Counted from the first letter of the stretch, positions 1 to 9,672 are shown. The stretch is 32,212 nucleotides of DNA from Alphaproteobacteria bacterium RIFCSPHIGHO2_02_FULL_46_13 (GCA_001767915.1 MEMI01000013.1:1-32212); one strand, 5' to 3'. Translations and numbers: made by a program. Notes: a model not told the origin generated them from the letters alone.

Positions 1-378
1 ATCATCTTTGGACGCATTCCTGACGAACTGTCAAAACGCCATAAAGATCCCAAAAAACAAATTTTATCTTTGTTTGACCTGAAAGCCGAAGAATTCGCGC
101 TCAACAATTTTAATGGCTGTCTGGCGATTAATGCCAAAGTGGAGTTTGACGGTAGTGATCATGAGATCGAGGCGGCCTGTAGCGGGTTTTACCAGAAGTT
201 AGAGGCCTATGTGGCCGAGTTATGCGCTGCGGCTAAACTCAAGTCCCCCAAAACACTCGCCCATCAGATTATTCTGTTATTTGCGGGTTCCGTGGTGATG
301 GGGCAGATGCACCGTGATCCGGACGCCCCGAATGTTGCCAAGGAAATTGTCAAAACTTTGTTGAAGGGTGCAGTTTAG
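1..378 (+). CDS. TetR-family transcriptional regulator, C-terminal part (5' truncated by window edge)
   Basis: Open frame from base 1 (IIFGRIPDELSKRHKDPKKQILSLFDLKAEEF...) to stop at 376-378; helical C-terminal half resembling TetR ligand-binding domains; no HTH in window. Confidence 0.5.
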   Translation: MIFGRIPDELSKRHKDPKKQILSLFDLKAEEFALNNFNGCLAINAKVEFDGSDHEIEAACSGFYQKLEAYVAELCAAAKLKSPKTLAHQIILLFAGSVVMGQMHRDPDAPNVAKEIVKTLLKGAV

Positions 379-390
379 GGGGCTGTCTAT

Positions 391-921
391 TCAGTTCGTT
401 TCGTTGCTTTTTATATCTGTGTACATATAAAATTCAAAATCTTCGTTTTTTTCTTTTTCTAGGGTGGCTGATGCCTTATCTAAACAAAACGCATTGGGCC
501 GTATGAAGGGATTAATTTTTACTTCAAAAGCTTTGAACACTTTGCCATCTTGTATGAAGGCCAATCCCCATTCGCTCTTATCAGTAAAATAGGGAATTTT
601 TACACCGTTTTTAATAGGAAATTTTCCGACGTGTCCTCGTTCCTGAAAGGGGGCATCATATACCCCCAAATGACAAACGCTATCCCATTGAAAATCTGTC
701 AGGTCACGGATTGCAATCTCCGTTTTTCCTTCGGCAACCATTTTTTCAAATTGATTGTTAAAATAGCGCTGGTCGGGGGTTAGATAGAATAGATTAAAGA
801 CATATAGGCCTATTAAAAATAAAAGCCCTATTCCCAATATTTGGGGGATGGAAATTCGTTTTTTTTGAGAGGTCATTGCACTCAACTTTCGTTTGCCGAT
901 CTGATTGGTTGGCTGATTCAT
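391..921 (-). CDS. Hypothetical protein with single N-terminal TM segment
   Basis: ORF with TM stretch IPQILGIGLLFLIGLYVFNLFYL; ATG at 921 preferred over the GTG at 927. Confidence 0.55.
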   Translation of the reverse strand: MNQPTNQIGKRKLSAMTSQKKRISIPQILGIGLLFLIGLYVFNLFYLTPDQRYFNNQFEKMVAEGKTEIAIRDLTDFQWDSVCHLGVYDAPFQERGHVGKFPIKNGVKIPYFTDKSEWGLAFIQDGKVFKAFEVKINPFIRPNAFCLDKASATLEKEKNEDFEFYMYTDIKSNETN

Positions 922-1039
922 ACTCACAACAGGATAAATATCCTAAACTATCAACATAAAACTATAGATTAGAAGCCGTGTCGGGGGAAGGCATAACAAA
1001 ACCCTTTATTGCTCCCTTAAAACTCTGCTAGATAACCGC

Positions 1040-1942
1040 ATGGACAGTTTATTGACACCTTCTTCTTCGCCTTCGGAATATTCGACATCGACTGCGGGGG
1101 ATTTTTTTTCGTTGCTCAAGCCTCGGGTCATGAGCCTTGTGGTCTTTTCGGGGTTTGCGGGGTATTGGGTGGCGCCTGACCGTGCGGATTTGCATCCGTT
1201 TTTGGCGTTGATTGGGATGTTAGCTTTGGCGCTGGGCGCTGGGGCATCCGGGGCATTTAACATGTGGTATGACCGCGATATTGACGCGGTGATGAACCGC
1301 ACCAAAACGCGCGCCATTCCGATGGGTAAAATTACACCTGATGATGCGCTGGGATTTGCGATTTTTACAACGATTTTGGCTGTTCTGATGATGGCCTTGG
1401 CGACCAACCTGATGGCCGCAGGGATATTGGCCTTTGCGAGCTTTTTCTATGTGGTCGTTTATACGGCTTTTCTGAAACGCAGGACTGCACAAAATATTGT
1501 GATTGGTGGCGCGGCAGGGGCGTTTCCGCCGATGGTCGGGTGGGCGATGGTCACGGGGGATATTACGTTTTCCAGTGTGCTGTTGTTCCTAATTATTTTT
1601 ATTTGGACTCCGCCGCATTTCTGGGCGTTGGCGCTTTTTGCGAATGAAGATTATAAGCGCGCCGAAATCCCGATGATGCCTGTCACCCACGGGGCAAAAC
1701 ACACCAAATGGCAAATGTTGGTTTATACGGTCATTTTGCTGCCTGTGACACTTGTTCCGAGTTTTATCGGGTTGGCGAACTGGGTTTATGCGGGGGTTGC
1801 TTTTGCCCTTGGCGCGCTATTTATTCTCTCTGCCATCCGCGTTCTGGGGGCTGAGGACATGAAACCTGCCAAGCAGATGTTTGGCTATTCGGTTTTTTAC
1901 CTCTTTGCTCTTTTCTTAACCCTGATGTTATGTCACAATTAG
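1040..1942 (+). CDS. ctaB: Protoheme IX farnesyltransferase (heme O synthase)
   Basis: FSLLKPRVMSLVVFSGFAGY and NMWYDRDIDAVMNRTKTRAIP motifs of UbiA-type heme O synthases; polytopic; adjacent to ctaG/coxC. Confidence 0.95.
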   Translation: MDSLLTPSSSPSEYSTSTAGDFFSLLKPRVMSLVVFSGFAGYWVAPDRADLHPFLALIGMLALALGAGASGAFNMWYDRDIDAVMNRTKTRAIPMGKITPDDALGFAIFTTILAVLMMALATNLMAAGILAFASFFYVVVYTAFLKRRTAQNIVIGGAAGAFPPMVGWAMVTGDITFSSVLLFLIIFIWTPPHFWALALFANEDYKRAEIPMMPVTHGAKHTKWQMLVYTVILLPVTLVPSFIGLANWVYAGVAFALGALFILSAIRVLGAEDMKPAKQMFGYSVFYLFALFLTLMLCHN

Positions 1943-1961
1943 AGGATCAAAAGGTCTATTT

Positions 1962-2189
1962 ATGGAACAACAAAATACTACTCCTGAAATTACTCAAGAC
2001 GCCGCATTTAAAAAGCGCCGCGACCAGAAAAACTGGATTGTGTTGGGCTTGATTGTAGGATGTATTGCGTTGATTTGGTCTGTGACTATGATCAAAATTA
2101 GAAATGGGATGGAAATAGCTCATCCTGTTGGGTTGTCCGTAGAGGGCGCGCCACAAAAAGCTAACGAAGGGGGCAAAGATGCTCAGTAA
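1962..2189 (+). CDS. Small single-TM protein in the oxidase cluster (CoxF-like position)
   Basis: 75 aa, one TM (WIVLGLIVGCIALIWSVTMI), between ctaB and ctaG as in other alphaproteobacterial cox clusters. Confidence 0.6.
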   Translation: MEQQNTTPEITQDAAFKKRRDQKNWIVLGLIVGCIALIWSVTMIKIRNGMEIAHPVGLSVEGAPQKANEGGKDAQ

Positions 2190-2508
2190 ATTTGTCGTGT
2201 TCAGTGCAGTTATGATGGCGATTGGGTTTTCTTCCGTTGCGAAAGCCGAAGAGCAATTAATGGTTTTATGGCCTAAACAACGTGCGGCGCATCAGGTCGT
2301 TATGGATGACCACGCCGCCACTTATAAAGCCCGCGGTCAGGCTTATGTCGACCATTTATATGCAACGGGTGGTGAAGAGCCAATGCCAGCCGCCGATGAT
2401 TTATCAATGAGTGGTGAAATTGAGCCTGTGCCGATCAATGTCGGTCAGGTTGCTGAAATGGTTAAAGAAACTGATCCTGATACCCAGACAGCGGCGACCC
2501 CTCATTAA
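2179..2508 (+). CDS. Small secreted hypothetical protein
   Basis: 109 aa with signal peptide (MLSKFVVFSAVMMAIGFSSVAKA); overlaps the preceding CDS by 11 bp, same strand. Confidence 0.6.
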   Translation: MLSKFVVFSAVMMAIGFSSVAKAEEQLMVLWPKQRAAHQVVMDDHAATYKARGQAYVDHLYATGGEEPMPAADDLSMSGEIEPVPINVGQVAEMVKETDPDTQTAATPH

Positions 2509-2531
2509 TTTTATAAATAGAATTTCATTCA

Positions 2532-3140
2532 ATGGATGATTTAAGCAAAAAGAACCGCAGGACAGGCTATATTGTTCTGGGGCTAGTTCTGGGGATGTCG
2601 GCTCTGACCGCGTCGTCTGTTGAGCTTTATAAGCTTTATTGCAAAATGACGGGCTTCGGCGGGAAGGCCGAGCAATCCGAGACGGCCAAATCTGATGTGA
2701 TTTTGGATCGTGAGATTAAAGTCCGGTTTAATACCGATGTGAGCGTCAATCTTCCTTGGGAATTTAAGGCTGACCAAGAACCTCTTACCCTGAAATTGGG
2801 GCAAGAGGCCGCCGTTTCCTTTTCCGCCACCAATCTGGGCAATCAGGGCTTTGCGGGAACGGCTCTTTATAACGTTGATCCACCTGCTGCGGGTGTTTAT
2901 TTTCATAAGAACCAATGTTTTTGTTTTGATTATCAGTTGATCGCGCCCAAAAAAGAGGCTCATTTCCCTGTGGTTTTCTACATTGATCCCGCGTTGGATA
3001 AAGATCCGCAGTTAAAAGATTTGAAATCCATCACCCTATCTTATAGTTTTTTTAAGGCGGACTCTCCAGAATTAGAGAAAGCACTTGAGGACTTTTATAA
3101 TAGCGGAAATTCAGGTACAACTTCAGTCAAGATTAAATAA
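2532..3140 (+). CDS. ctaG: Cytochrome c oxidase assembly protein CtaG/Cox11
   Basis: N-terminal TM anchor plus CFCF copper-binding motif (KNQCFCFDYQ) and Cox11-like beta domain. Confidence 0.93.
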   Translation: MDDLSKKNRRTGYIVLGLVLGMSALTASSVELYKLYCKMTGFGGKAEQSETAKSDVILDREIKVRFNTDVSVNLPWEFKADQEPLTLKLGQEAAVSFSATNLGNQGFAGTALYNVDPPAAGVYFHKNQCFCFDYQLIAPKKEAHFPVVFYIDPALDKDPQLKDLKSITLSYSFFKADSPELEKALEDFYNSGNSGTTSVKIK

Positions 3141-3181
3141 ACACCAAAACTTTAGACGATTTAAGCCAGAGGAATAAATTT

Positions 3182-4102
3182 ATGTCAGATACTATTGAAT
3201 ATGGAACGACTGGGAAGCCCCATCCATACCACATTGTTCGCCCGAGCATTTGGCCTTTGGCAGGAGCATTCGCAGGCGGGTTGTTTGCACTGGGGATGAT
3301 TTTGTTTATGCACCGCGCGGATATTAAAGAATTCCATTTCGGTATCTGGGCACCATTGCTGGGTGCGGCCTCTATTATGGCTGTCATGTTTTTCTGGTGG
3401 AAAGATATTATTTTTGAAACAGTGACTGAGGCCGTTCACAATAAAATCACCGAACGTGGATTGCGGATGGGGATGGCGTTGTTTATCGCGTCTGAGGTCA
3501 TGTTCTTCGTTGCCTTCTTCTGGGCGTTCTTTGATGTGTCCATCTATGCGGACGAGGCTATCCAATATATGCGGGTTGCTTATACATCAGGCATTTGGCC
3601 ACCTCCGCAGTTCGAAGCTGTTCCACCGTTTGGCCTTCCATTTTTGATGACCATGATTTTGTTGCTTTCTGGTACAACCGTGACTTGGGCGCACCATGCG
3701 ATGCTTGCCGGTAATCATAAAAGTGCCAAAGAAGCTTTGATCTATACTGTGATTTTGGGTGTCATTTTCTTGTTCGTTCAAGGATATGAATATCACCATA
3801 CCGAATTCAAATTTGGTGACGGGTCATTTGCGTCCACATTCTATATGGCGACGGGCTTCCACGGCTTCCACGTTTTCGTTGGGACAGTGTTCTTGGCGAT
3901 TTGTTTGATCCGCGAAACCAAAGGGCATTTTACCCCTGACCGTCATTTCGGTTTTGAGGCGGCTGCTTGGTACTGGCACTTTGTGGACGTTGTTTGGTTG
4001 TTCCTGTTTATCGCTGTCTATATCTGGGGCGGTACAATCGGAATCGGATCTGACGAAGCTGTCCGCGCTGCGCATCAAGCGATTGCAGCCGGTGCTCAAT
4101 AA
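3182..4102 (+). CDS. coxC: Cytochrome c oxidase subunit III
   Basis: HPYHIVRPSIWPLAGA, SEVMFFVAFFWAFF, GFHGFHVFVGT, WYWHFVDVVWLFLF motifs. Confidence 0.97.
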   Translation: MSDTIEYGTTGKPHPYHIVRPSIWPLAGAFAGGLFALGMILFMHRADIKEFHFGIWAPLLGAASIMAVMFFWWKDIIFETVTEAVHNKITERGLRMGMALFIASEVMFFVAFFWAFFDVSIYADEAIQYMRVAYTSGIWPPPQFEAVPPFGLPFLMTMILLLSGTTVTWAHHAMLAGNHKSAKEALIYTVILGVIFLFVQGYEYHHTEFKFGDGSFASTFYMATGFHGFHVFVGTVFLAICLIRETKGHFTPDRHFGFEAAAWYWHFVDVVWLFLFIAVYIWGGTIGIGSDEAVRAAHQAIAAGAQ

Positions 4103-4461
4103 TGACTGAAATCTCCTCCCTGATCGCATCCATTGCTTGTAAATGTCCGCGCTGTGGGGAGGGTGATTTGTTTAATACCGGTTTATCCAACCTGACTTTA
4201 CGCGACGCTTGCGACAAATGTGGATTGGATCTCAAAAAAAACGACAGTGCTGATGGCCCTGCCGTTTTTTTGATTTTTGTTCTTGGTGCGGCTCTTGTGC
4301 CGATGGCCTTGATCTTTGAAAATCTGGTGGCTCCCCCGTTATGGGTGCATGCTGTCCTTTGGGGAACGATTGCGCTTGCCGTCACTATCGGGAGTTTAAA
4401 GCCCATTAAATCGCTTGTGATCGGTATCCAGTATCGCCACCGTCCGGCGGATTGGGAATAA
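4102..4461 (+). CDS. DUF983 family protein
   Basis: CKCPRCGEGDLF ... CDKCGLDLKKNDSADGPAVFLIFVLGA is the typical DUF983 pattern; stop/start overlap with coxC. Confidence 0.9.
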   Translation: MTEISSLIASIACKCPRCGEGDLFNTGLSNLTLRDACDKCGLDLKKNDSADGPAVFLIFVLGAALVPMALIFENLVAPPLWVHAVLWGTIALAVTIGSLKPIKSLVIGIQYRHRPADWE

Positions 4462-4463
4462 CA

Positions 4464-4495
4464 GATGATCTGATGATCGGATGATCAGATGATCG
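4464..4495. repeat. Four tandem copies of 8-bp unit GATGATCN
   Basis: GATGATCT GATGATCG GATGATCA GATGATCG read directly; last copy runs into the GGAG just upstream of surf1. Confidence 0.9.
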
Positions 4496-4509
4496 GAGAC
4501 AATAATAAT

Positions 4510-5226
4510 ATGAAACAAAAATTTCCTGTGATTGCCAGTTTGGTATGTTTTGTGGCCGTGGTTGTCTTGTGCACTATGGGGGCATGGCAGGTTCAGCGGC
4601 TTCAGTGGAAAAATGATTTACAGCGAAATCTGGATGCGGCTTTTTCAACCAAAAACCCGCCCCCTTTGATCGAGGCGCAATTTTCAAAAATTGAACCCGG
4701 TCAGGTTGTGCGCGGGGTAGCCAACGGAGTATTGGATGTATCAAAAGCTGTGATGGTGCATGGGCGGATTGAAAACGGCAAATCTGTTGTTGCTGTGGTC
4801 GCCCCGTTGAAAATGACATCTTCTCATGTGTCCGTTCCTGTCGAAATCGGGTGCGGTGATCCGGCAATTATCGGGCAGTTACCTTCATTAAAGCCAAAAG
4901 GTGTTAGCATCGTTGGTGTTTTGCGGCAGCCCAGATGGTCGTTTGTCACCCCGCCCAATATTCCGGACAAGGGCGAATGGTGGCGTATGGACGCTCAAGA
5001 ATTCGGAACATATTGGAAGGTCGAGAATTTGCAAAATGCAGTGCTGACCTCGGAAGAAATATTGGATTTCGGATATCCGTTATGGCCTAAACTGACCCCT
5101 TGCACGATTGAGAAAACATTACGCAATGACCATGCGTCTTATGCCTTCTTCTGGTTTCTCATGGCGGGATCTTTATCTGTCATTTGGGTCATCAGGTTTT
5201 TAAAACCTTATTTACAATCTGCATAA
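4510..5226 (+). CDS. surf1: SURF1 family cytochrome oxidase assembly protein
   Basis: MGAWQVQRLQWKNDL motif near N-terminal TM, C-terminal TM (YAFFWFLMAGSLSVIWVIRFLKPY), position in cox cluster; ATG at 4510 preceded by GGAG at 4495-4498. Confidence 0.9.
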   Translation: MKQKFPVIASLVCFVAVVVLCTMGAWQVQRLQWKNDLQRNLDAAFSTKNPPPLIEAQFSKIEPGQVVRGVANGVLDVSKAVMVHGRIENGKSVVAVVAPLKMTSSHVSVPVEIGCGDPAIIGQLPSLKPKGVSIVGVLRQPRWSFVTPPNIPDKGEWWRMDAQEFGTYWKVENLQNAVLTSEEILDFGYPLWPKLTPCTIEKTLRNDHASYAFFWFLMAGSLSVIWVIRFLKPYLQSA

Positions 5227-5588
5227 AGAACTCTGACGCCATTTTCATCATCCCATTTACTGCGTAAATAAATATTACCGCTGAGCCGTGTATGGCAGGT
5301 AAAAAGGGGCATAATGGTGCGGATGGTGAGTTCGACTTTATAGCCCGGGAAGAACGGCCCCGTTGAGCAAACAGCAACGGTTTCGCCATCTTGCAAATTG
5401 AAATTCTTTTCGTGGCGCAGGATTTTGCCTTTGAATTTATAAGATTCTGTTTTGATGACGCCCATCACTTGTTGATTGGCGGAATTGACAATAGTGGCAC
5501 ATTCCTTAAACGGTGTCACATCCGCCGCCCATCCCGCATGGGGAAGGGTCATGAATAAGAGAAGGGTAAAAAAGAGGTGTTTTGTCAT
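5208..5588 (-). CDS. Small secreted hypothetical protein, four Cys in the mature part
   Basis: 126 aa, signal peptide MTKHLFFTLLLFMTLPHAGWAA; 3' end overlaps surf1 by 19 bp. Confidence 0.6.
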   Translation of the reverse strand: MTKHLFFTLLLFMTLPHAGWAADVTPFKECATIVNSANQQVMGVIKTESYKFKGKILRHEKNFNLQDGETVAVCSTGPFFPGYKVELTIRTIMPLFTCHTRLSGNIYLRSKWDDENGVRVLYADCK

Positions 5589-5590
5589 GT

Positions 5591-7777
5591 TTATTGCTGA
5601 GAGAAGAAGTCGAGTTTACCCGTATAGAGACGCATAAATTCAACAAATTTCTGGGATGGGACTGGTCTGGAATAACGATACCCTTGAACCTCGTCACAGC
5701 CTTCGGAAATCAGGAATTGCTCGTGGGCGGCTGTCTCCACCCCTTCCGCAATAATCTTGAGGTTGAGGGAGCGTCCGAGGGCAATAATGGTTCTGGCGAT
5801 TGCCGCATCATCCGTATTGTTGAGGGCGTTGCGGATAAAGGATTGGTCAATTTTCAAACGGTCAATCGGGAATTGGCGCAAGTATGACAGGGAAGAATAA
5901 CCCGTACCAAAGTCGTCAATCGCGAGTTCAACGCCCAGAGCATGCAATTCTTTCAGGGTTTTGATGGTTTGTTGAATATCTTCCATGAAGGCACTTTCGG
6001 TGACCTCTAACTCCAAGAAACGCGGATTGATTTTTGTTTTTTCTAACACGGATTTGGTGAAAGCCACCAAGTCACTTTGTTGGAATTGTTCGCCCGATAC
6101 GTTGACCGCGATGCGGATCGGGTGACCGGAATCATGCCATCTCTTGGCTTCCAGACAGGCTTGCTCCATGACCCATTCACCAATTGGGACGATCAGGCCG
6201 GATTGTTCTGCAATCGGAATAAATTCAGCGGGGGAGATAAATTTTCCGCCTTCTTTGCTATTATCTGGTTTGAACCAACGGAGTAGAGCCTCTGCGCCAA
6301 TAATACGACCCGTCCTTAAATCCAATTGTGGTTGATAGTTTAAGGTCAGTTGGTTGTTTTCCAACGCGTTCCGCAAGTCACGCAACATCTGGAAGCGCGC
6401 CTGTACGGCTTTGTCAAAGTCTTCAAGATATTCGCGGATACAATCGCGGCCATCTTCTTTTGCACGGTTCAGGGCGATATCTGCATTTTTCAAAACCTGA
6501 TCGGGATCAATCGCATCATCAGGGAAAGTAGACACACCGATGGAGGCCCGAACCTGAAAACTTTCGTTAAATACGCGGAAAGGATCGTGGGAGATGATGC
6601 TGCGGATTTTCTCGCCAACATCTTTCGCGGTAATCATATCATTGTTGAGAATATAGGTGATTGCAAACTCATCCTCACCTGTTCTGGCAACAACAGCGCT
6701 TTCGGGCAATGAAGATTTCAAGCGACGTCCAACCGCCCCCAAAATAGCATCGCCCACGTTATGCCCCATGGAATCGTTCACATCTTTAAAATGGTCGAGG
6801 TCAACGGCAATAACGGCGAGGCGTTCAATATTGGTATTGTCGGTATTGGCCTGACGTACATAGTCGGATAATTTCTGGATAAAGAAAGTCCGGTTCGGCA
6901 AGTTTGTTAAAACGTCGTAATAAGCCAGTTTGTGGATTTGGCTTTGCGCTGTTGTTTTTACCTGACGCAAGTTTTTGGCGTTTTGTTTAATGAGTTCTTC
7001 GGACGCTGCTATAGCACTCCCGATTTCATCACCTGAATTATAAGGGGAACGTATAATATTGGGCGATTCAGGATTGGCAATCGCCATCGATAAGTTATCA
7101 CGCAGGAAAATAATCGGTTCAAGCAACCATTTTGAAAGCGCAATCATTAGAATGGTTGTGACGAAGGCCGATAGCAAGAACATAATCAGAATGTTTTGGC
7201 GGACATACTGTGCCACCTTGTTCATTGATTTTTCTGAATCAAGGCGCACTACTATATAGTAGGGGCGACCACCTAAGTCATTGGGGCGCAGGATAGTTTC
7301 GTAATTAAGTCTATCGTCAGAGAAATAAGTTTTGTTAAGGTCGTTTTCCGACACGATAGTCAATGCGACTGGCTCGCCTGCCATCGACAGTAAATTGTAA
7401 TTTGTGGAATAAATGGTTATTCCCCTGATGGGGGTGAGAGCCATAATGCGTTGTTGTTGCTCAATTCCTATGGGGGAGGCGAGACTGTTTTGCCCACGAT
7501 AGTCAATCATCGGCGAAATCACACTGACGGCGCGATCTTTTAAGTCGAATAATTCTTGTTCTTGGTGACTTTTAAGAGTGAATGCAAGAATGGACGCCTG
7601 CACAGTCATAATGGTCAAAAACACAGCCACAACAATTTTCCAGCTTAATCGACTGTTCCAGATTCTGGGCGAGTTTTCAGGGTTCCCGGCTAATGACCAG
7701 GAAAAAAGGCGTCCAGTTTTCTTTTCTTCGCTGACTTCCGGCACAGAAGCTGCGTCCCCCTCAAAAGTTCTTTCCAT
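5591..7777 (-). CDS. Membrane GGDEF/EAL protein, probable c-di-GMP phosphodiesterase
   Basis: Two TM segments flanking a periplasmic region; GGDEF domain with GEDEF in place of GGDEF; EAL domain with GAEALLRW, ELEVTES, AIDDFGTGYSSL, KIDQSFI, EGVET. Confidence 0.93.
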   Translation of the reverse strand: MERTFEGDAASVPEVSEEKKTGRLFSWSLAGNPENSPRIWNSRLSWKIVVAVFLTIMTVQASILAFTLKSHQEQELFDLKDRAVSVISPMIDYRGQNSLASPIGIEQQQRIMALTPIRGITIYSTNYNLLSMAGEPVALTIVSENDLNKTYFSDDRLNYETILRPNDLGGRPYYIVVRLDSEKSMNKVAQYVRQNILIMFLLSAFVTTILMIALSKWLLEPIIFLRDNLSMAIANPESPNIIRSPYNSGDEIGSAIAASEELIKQNAKNLRQVKTTAQSQIHKLAYYDVLTNLPNRTFFIQKLSDYVRQANTDNTNIERLAVIAVDLDHFKDVNDSMGHNVGDAILGAVGRRLKSSLPESAVVARTGEDEFAITYILNNDMITAKDVGEKIRSIISHDPFRVFNESFQVRASIGVSTFPDDAIDPDQVLKNADIALNRAKEDGRDCIREYLEDFDKAVQARFQMLRDLRNALENNQLTLNYQPQLDLRTGRIIGAEALLRWFKPDNSKEGGKFISPAEFIPIAEQSGLIVPIGEWVMEQACLEAKRWHDSGHPIRIAVNVSGEQFQQSDLVAFTKSVLEKTKINPRFLELEVTESAFMEDIQQTIKTLKELHALGVELAIDDFGTGYSSLSYLRQFPIDRLKIDQSFIRNALNNTDDAAIARTIIALGRSLNLKIIAEGVETAAHEQFLISEGCDEVQGYRYSRPVPSQKFVEFMRLYTGKLDFFSQQ

Positions 7778-8074
7778 TTATTCTTTCCATACGGATCAAA
7801 ATTTAGGATTTCTCCACCATATATAAGCCTAACCTGTGTTGGTTAATACTTCGTATAAATAATACCTAATATAAAAGGTATAGCCTTTTTTGTTGATCGG
7901 CCAGAACTATGTTTCTCAGTACATAATTTTTACCATTAAGGCATAAAGACACCAAGGTCTTTTGCTATTGCTTTGCAAAAGAAATTTTTTAACTGATAAT
8001 TTCTGCGAAAAGCGAATTTTAAGGTTTTGGTTACCTGTTCTGTGATATTCTTTCATTTATATGGAGGTTCAAAC

Positions 8075-8245
8075 ATGAATCCCACGAAAGAAACAGGACG
8101 TGAGTATGTCTATGGCAATTTTGGCATCGATGATAGTTGCAAGTCTTATGGCTGGCACGGCGATATTGAAGCAATCATCGCTGAATACGAAGCGTCTTCA
8201 GAAAGCCAAAGCAAGATCATCAAGACTTGCGATAAACCCCGTTAG
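8075..8245 (+). CDS. Small hypothetical protein (56 aa), possible leader ORF upstream of cysS
   Basis: ATG at 8075 preceded by GGAGG at 8063-8067 (7 nt spacing); MNPTKETGREYVYGNFGIDDSCKSYGWHGDIEAII... Confidence 0.5.
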   Translation: MNPTKETGREYVYGNFGIDDSCKSYGWHGDIEAIIAEYEASSESQSKIIKTCDKPR

Positions 8246-8259
8246 AAAGTAAGCTTATT

Positions 8260-8277
8260 CCTCAATTCTATTTGAGG
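8260..8277 (+). promoter_or_regulatory. Short hairpin overlapping the cysS Shine-Dalgarno
   Basis: CCTCAA (8260-8265) / TTGAGG (8272-8277), 6-nt loop; right arm overlaps GAGGG at 8274-8278, 7 nt before the cysS ATG. Confidence 0.35.
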
Positions 8278-8285
8278 GCTTACCA

Positions 8286-9665
8286 ATGCGGACTTTTAAA
8301 CTTTACAATTCTTTGACACGCGCAAAAGAAGATTTTGTGCCGAAAGATGTTGGACATGTCAGACTCTACGCCTGCGGACCCACAGTTTATAACGTTGCTC
8401 ATATTGGAAACGCACGGATGGCGGTGGTCTTTGACGTCCTCGCCAGTGTCATGCGCGTTCTCTATCCTCGCGTCACCTATGTCTCGAACATCACGGACGT
8501 GGATGATAAAATCATGGATGCGGCGCGCGAAAGCGGCGAGACGATTGAGTTTATCACAAGAAAATATGAAGCCATCTACAACGAAGACATGGCCGCACTT
8601 GGTGTAGCAAAACCCGATATCCAGCCGCGTGCCACCGAACATATCCCTGAAATGATTAAACTGATGGAGCAATTGATTGCCCGTGACCATGCCTATGTTG
8701 CAGAAGGTCATGTGTTGTTCAATGTTCCGTCTTTCCCGCAATATGGCGGGCTGTCGGGGCGTTCCCGCGATGATCAGATTGCAGGTGCTCGGGTGGAAAT
8801 TGCCCCTTATAAGCGGGATCCTGCGGACTTTGTGCTGTGGAAACCCTCAACGCCCGACCAAGTGGGTTGGGATTCGCCATGGGGGCGGGGGCGTCCGGGG
8901 TGGCATATTGAATGCTCGGCTATGGCTGAAAAACATCTGGGGTTGCCGATTGATATTCATGGTGGCGGCGCGGATTTGAAATTCCCGCACCATGAAAACG
9001 AAATCGCGCAAAGTTGCTGCGCCCATGGGCATAATGATCTGGCGTCCTTTTCCAAATATTGGATGCATAACGGTTTCCTGACCGTTGAGGGCGAGAAAAT
9101 GTCGAAATCTCTCGGCAATTTTACAACGGCGCGTGATTTGCTGGATCAGGGTGTCGCGGGTGAAGCCATTCGCTATACGTTACTCTCCGCCCATTACCGC
9201 CAGCCATTGGACTGGTCGATGCAGGGGCTGGAAAGCTCCAAAAAATCACTCGATAAATTCTATAAGATTTTGGATGATTTAAAAAATGTTGCAGATATTG
9301 ATGCAGCAATTCCGGATGAGATGATGGATGCGCTCTGCGATGAACTGAACACGCCAAAGGCCTACGCCGTATTAAATGCGCTTGCCAAAACCGCAGCAGA
9401 AACCAAGACCCCCGAGGGCAAAGCCGCCTTTAAAAAGGCTGCAAATATTCTGGGTTTCCTGAAAGCTGATCCTGCTGTATGGCTCGCGCAAGATAAGATT
9501 GCCTCAGGCATCGATGCCGCATGGGTGGACGCTCTGGTCGCAGAACGTGTTGCAGCAAAAGCCTCCAAAAATTTCGCTCGAGCTGATGAGATTCGCAAAA
9601 TCCTCGCTGAGAAAAACATCATGATTGAGGATTCTGTGACTGGTACGACTTGGCGGATTGGGTGA
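8286..9665 (+). CDS. cysS: Cysteinyl-tRNA synthetase
   Basis: [68 protein letters not shown]. Confidence 0.98.
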   Translation: MRTFKLYNSLTRAKEDFVPKDVGHVRLYACGPTVYNVAHIGNARMAVVFDVLASVMRVLYPRVTYVSNITDVDDKIMDAARESGETIEFITRKYEAIYNEDMAALGVAKPDIQPRATEHIPEMIKLMEQLIARDHAYVAEGHVLFNVPSFPQYGGLSGRSRDDQIAGARVEIAPYKRDPADFVLWKPSTPDQVGWDSPWGRGRPGWHIECSAMAEKHLGLPIDIHGGGADLKFPHHENEIAQSCCAHGHNDLASFSKYWMHNGFLTVEGEKMSKSLGNFTTARDLLDQGVAGEAIRYTLLSAHYRQPLDWSMQGLESSKKSLDKFYKILDDLKNVADIDAAIPDEMMDALCDELNTPKAYAVLNALAKTAAETKTPEGKAAFKKAANILGFLKADPAVWLAQDKIASGIDAAWVDALVAERVAAKASKNFARADEIRKILAEKNIMIEDSVTGTTWRIG

Positions 9666-9672
9666 AAATCAG

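Noticed and set aside
1006-1492. Minus-strand ORFs of 133 and 90 aa
   Set aside because: Antisense shadows of ctaB with unstructured composition; ctaB is certain.
3853-3875. Short direct repeat GGCTTCCACGGCTTCCAC
   Set aside because: Encodes the conserved GFHGFHV motif of cytochrome oxidase subunit III.
7958-7982. Hairpin TCTTTTGC/GCAAAAGA in the gap upstream of the small ORF and cysS
   Set aside because: AT-rich 8-bp stem with 9-nt loop, T-run displaced; not enough to call a terminator or ncRNA.
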